Assembly: GCA_003526065.1 (NCBI GenBank)
Contig: DQBD01000241.1
Coordinates: 1,970 to 10,418 of the forward strand
Origin: Gammaproteobacteria bacterium
GTDB lineage: Bacteria > Pseudomonadota > Gammaproteobacteria > Immundisolibacterales > Immundisolibacteraceae
DNA: 8,449 nucleotides
Direction: 5' to 3'
Part shown: positions 7,043-8,449 of the stretch, piece by piece
How positions within the stretch are numbered: the stretch's first letter is position 1
Layout: every line of letters begins with the position of its first letter
Notes under the pieces: generated by a model
Databases searched by the model: none
Told to the model about the DNA's origin: nothing
What the model saw: the letters and a program-made list of their open reading frames with translations, nothing else
Position numbers and translations under genes: made by a program

Positions 7043-7417
7043 TCAGGTGCCGTTGCCTTCGAGCAGGCCGTTCATCTTGGCGAGAAGCCGTTCCAGGTCG
7101 ATGGGCTTGGTGTCGTAGTCGTCACAGCCGGCGGCCAGGGCCCGGTCGCGGTCCTCGCTCATGGCGTGTGCCGTCAGTGCGATGACCGGGATACCGGCCG
7201 TGGCGGGGTCTGCCTTGAGCCGGCGAGTGGCTTCCCAGCCGTCGAGCACGGGCAGGCTCATGTCCATCAACACCAGGGCCGGCGCCTCGCTGCGGGCGCG
7301 GGCTATGCCGGCGGCGCCGTCTTCCGCCAGCAGGACTTCGAATCCCCTGCGTGTGAGGCGTCGCGACAGCATGTCGCGATTCATCTCGTTGTCTTCGACC
7401 AGCAGAATCTTGGGCAT
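7043..7417 (-). CDS. Stand-alone response-regulator receiver (CheY/DivK type)
   Basis: A single 124-residue receiver domain with no DNA-binding or enzymatic output. The key residues are all present: acidic pair E8/D9, phospho-acceptor D52 (LVLMDMSLP), T82 (IALTAHA) and K104 (DTKPI). Such proteins relay phosphate or act by protein contact. The ALTAHAM segment and DTKPID ending are typical of receivers paired with hybrid kinases. It begins 6 bp after the stop of the hybrid kinase gene on the same strand, with AAGGA 9 nt before the ATG inside the end of that gene, so the two are almost certainly co-transcribed. Its likely phosphodonor is that kinase or a phosphotransfer protein served by it. It ends 7 bp from the end of the convergent receiver gene, with no terminator between them. 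Confidence 0.93.
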   Translation of the reverse strand: MPKILLVEDNEMNRDMLSRRLTRRGFEVLLAEDGAAGIARARSEAPALVLMDMSLPVLDGWEATRRLKADPATAGIPVIALTAHAMSEDRDRALAAGCDDYDTKPIDLERLLAKMNGLLEGNGT

Positions 7418-7423
7418 GGCGGT

Positions 7424-8449
7424 TCATCCTTCAGCCAGGCGGGCCTTGATGCGCGTGTCGCGCAGCGCATGGCCGACCGCCGCTTGCAGGGCGCCGCGTG
7501 TCAGCTCCGATTTGCTGATCCACAGCGCGCGTAGCGTGTCGAGGCTGTCCTGGTCACCATCGAGCCGCTGCGAGGTGACGACGATGACCGGTGTCGACAC
7601 GCGGTTTTTTTCGTTGTCGCGCAGGCGGGTGAGAAACTCCTGGCCGCTCATGCCCGGCATCAGCCAGTCCAGCAGGATGAGGTCCGGCTGTCGGTGTTGC
7701 ATGAGGTCGAGCGCCTGCCAGCCGTCGGCCGCTTCCAGGAACTGCCAGCGCCCGTCGGCCAGAGCACGACGCATGAGCACCCGCGCCTCGGGATCGTCGT
7801 CCACCAGCAGCACCGTGCCCTCGCGCGGCACCAGGCCACAGCGGCGCAGGCTGGCGGCCAGCTGGTGGCGATCGACCGGCTTGGTCATGAAGTCCGCGGC
7901 GCCGAGCGAGAAGGCCATTTCGCTGTCGTCCAGCATGGTCAGCACGATGACCGGAATGGCGCGTGTGTCCGGGTCGTTCTTGATGGTCGACAGCACCGAC
8001 CAGCCGTCCTGGTGCGGCATGAGCACGTCGAGGATGATCGCCTGCGGACGCTGGCGCTGCACGATGGCCAGTCCTTCGTCGCCGGTGGTGGCGGTGGCGA
8101 CCCGATAGCCCTCACGGTTCAGCAGCCGGCCGAGCAGGTCCAGCATGCCGGGGTCATCGTCGATCACCAGCACCAGGTCACCGCCCTGTCCGGTCTGCGG
8201 CGGGGAGTCGATCGCCTCCTCCTCGACGGCGGCCTCGCTGACGTGCAGCGGCAGATCGATCACGAAGGTGGAGCCCACGCCCGCCGCCGAGCGCACGGTG
8301 ATGTCGCCGCCCATCAGGCGGCAGAAGCGGCGGCTTATGCTCAGGCCCAGGCCGGTGCCGCCGAACTGTCGGCCCGTCGAGCTGTCAGCCTGCGCGAAGG
8401 ACTGGAAGATGTGACCCTGCTGCGACGCGGCGATGCCGATGCCCGTATC
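7424..8449 (-). CDS. Hybrid histidine kinase, C-terminal part (5' end outside window)
   Basis: The frame is open to the right edge, giving the last 341 residues; the sensor and phospho-accepting histidine domains lie outside. The visible part starts inside the kinase ATPase domain: G1 box DTGIG (1-5), F box IFQSFAQ (14-20) and G2 box GGTGLGLS (30-37), closing with GSTFVIDLPL. An acidic linker (72-90) follows, then two receivers. Receiver 1 has D97-D99, phospho-acceptor D141 (IILDVLMP), T171 and K190 (TKPV). Receiver 2 has D217-D219, D261 (LILLDWLMP), T292 and K313 (ISKSE, without the usual following proline). Internal ATGs such as the one at 8314 would cut the ATPase domain and are not starts. 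The protein probably autophosphorylates upstream of the visible part and passes phosphate through its receivers. The stand-alone receiver gene follows 6 bp later. No Hpt domain is visible. Confidence 0.93.
   Translation of the reverse strand, partial: DTGIGIAASQQGHIFQSFAQADSSTGRQFGGTGLGLSISRRFCRLMGGDITVRSAAGVGSTFVIDLPLHVSEAAVEEEAIDSPPQTGQGGDLVLVIDDDPGMLDLLGRLLNREGYRVATATTGDEGLAIVQRQRPQAIILDVLMPHQDGWSVLSTIKNDPDTRAIPVIVLTMLDDSEMAFSLGAADFMTKPVDRHQLAASLRRCGLVPREGTVLLVDDDPEARVLMRRALADGRWQFLEAADGWQALDLMQHRQPDLILLDWLMPGMSGQEFLTRLRDNEKNRVSTPVIVVTSQRLDGDQDSLDTLRALWISKSELTRGALQAAVGHALRDTRIKARLAEG
7427..7431 (-). promoter_or_regulatory. Ribosome binding site of the stand-alone receiver
   Basis: Read on the minus strand this is AAGGA, 9 nt before the ATG at 7417-7415. 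It lies just inside the end of the upstream kinase gene and supports a start at 7417. Confidence 0.55.

Overview
The window is GC-rich, densely coded chromosomal DNA. The codon use, short Shine-Dalgarno sites and protein types suggest a proteobacterium, most likely a gammaproteobacterium. This is inference from composition and remembered protein families, because no rRNA or tRNA is present to anchor it. All genes look intact except the last, which is cut by the right edge. I see no insertion sequence, phage, CRISPR or tRNA signature.

Layout from left to right. (1) Positions 1-21 hold the visible part of a rightward intrinsic terminator (GC stem, TTCG loop, six T) belonging to a gene outside the window. 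(2) A minus-strand gene at 132-3575 encodes IcmF, the fused adenosylcobalamin-dependent isobutyryl-CoA mutase (B12-binding domain, MeaB-like GTPase, mutase barrel). (3) A divergent intergenic region of 354 bp follows, with a CCGGTG/CACCGG palindrome just upstream of icmF. (4) Three plus-strand genes follow: a small MinD/ParA-like ATPase with an RGGTGKS loop (3930-4682), a serine-dependent glutaminase GlsA (4853-5902), and a protein with a histidine-kinase-like H-box, a receiver, a HAMP-like segment and a coiled coil (5899-7035). The last two overlap by ATGA. (5) A minus-strand two-component pair runs head-on into this group: the 3' part of a hybrid histidine kinase with two receivers (7424 to the window edge), and 6 bp downstream of it a stand-alone CheY/DivK-like receiver (7043-7417). 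The two opposing groups end only 7 bp apart.

The icmF gene is a metabolic unit that interconverts isobutyryl-CoA and butyryl-CoA. The most interesting part is the ATPase-glutaminase-receiver group. It joins a MinD/ParA-type switch, an enzyme releasing ammonia and glutamate from glutamine, and a receiver protein that has a phospho-accepting-type H-box but neither a kinase ATPase domain nor a recognised output domain. With the adjacent hybrid kinase and lone receiver, the locus encodes four receiver domains plus the H-box. One phosphorelay controlling the glutaminase or the ATPase is therefore a reasonable but untested hypothesis.
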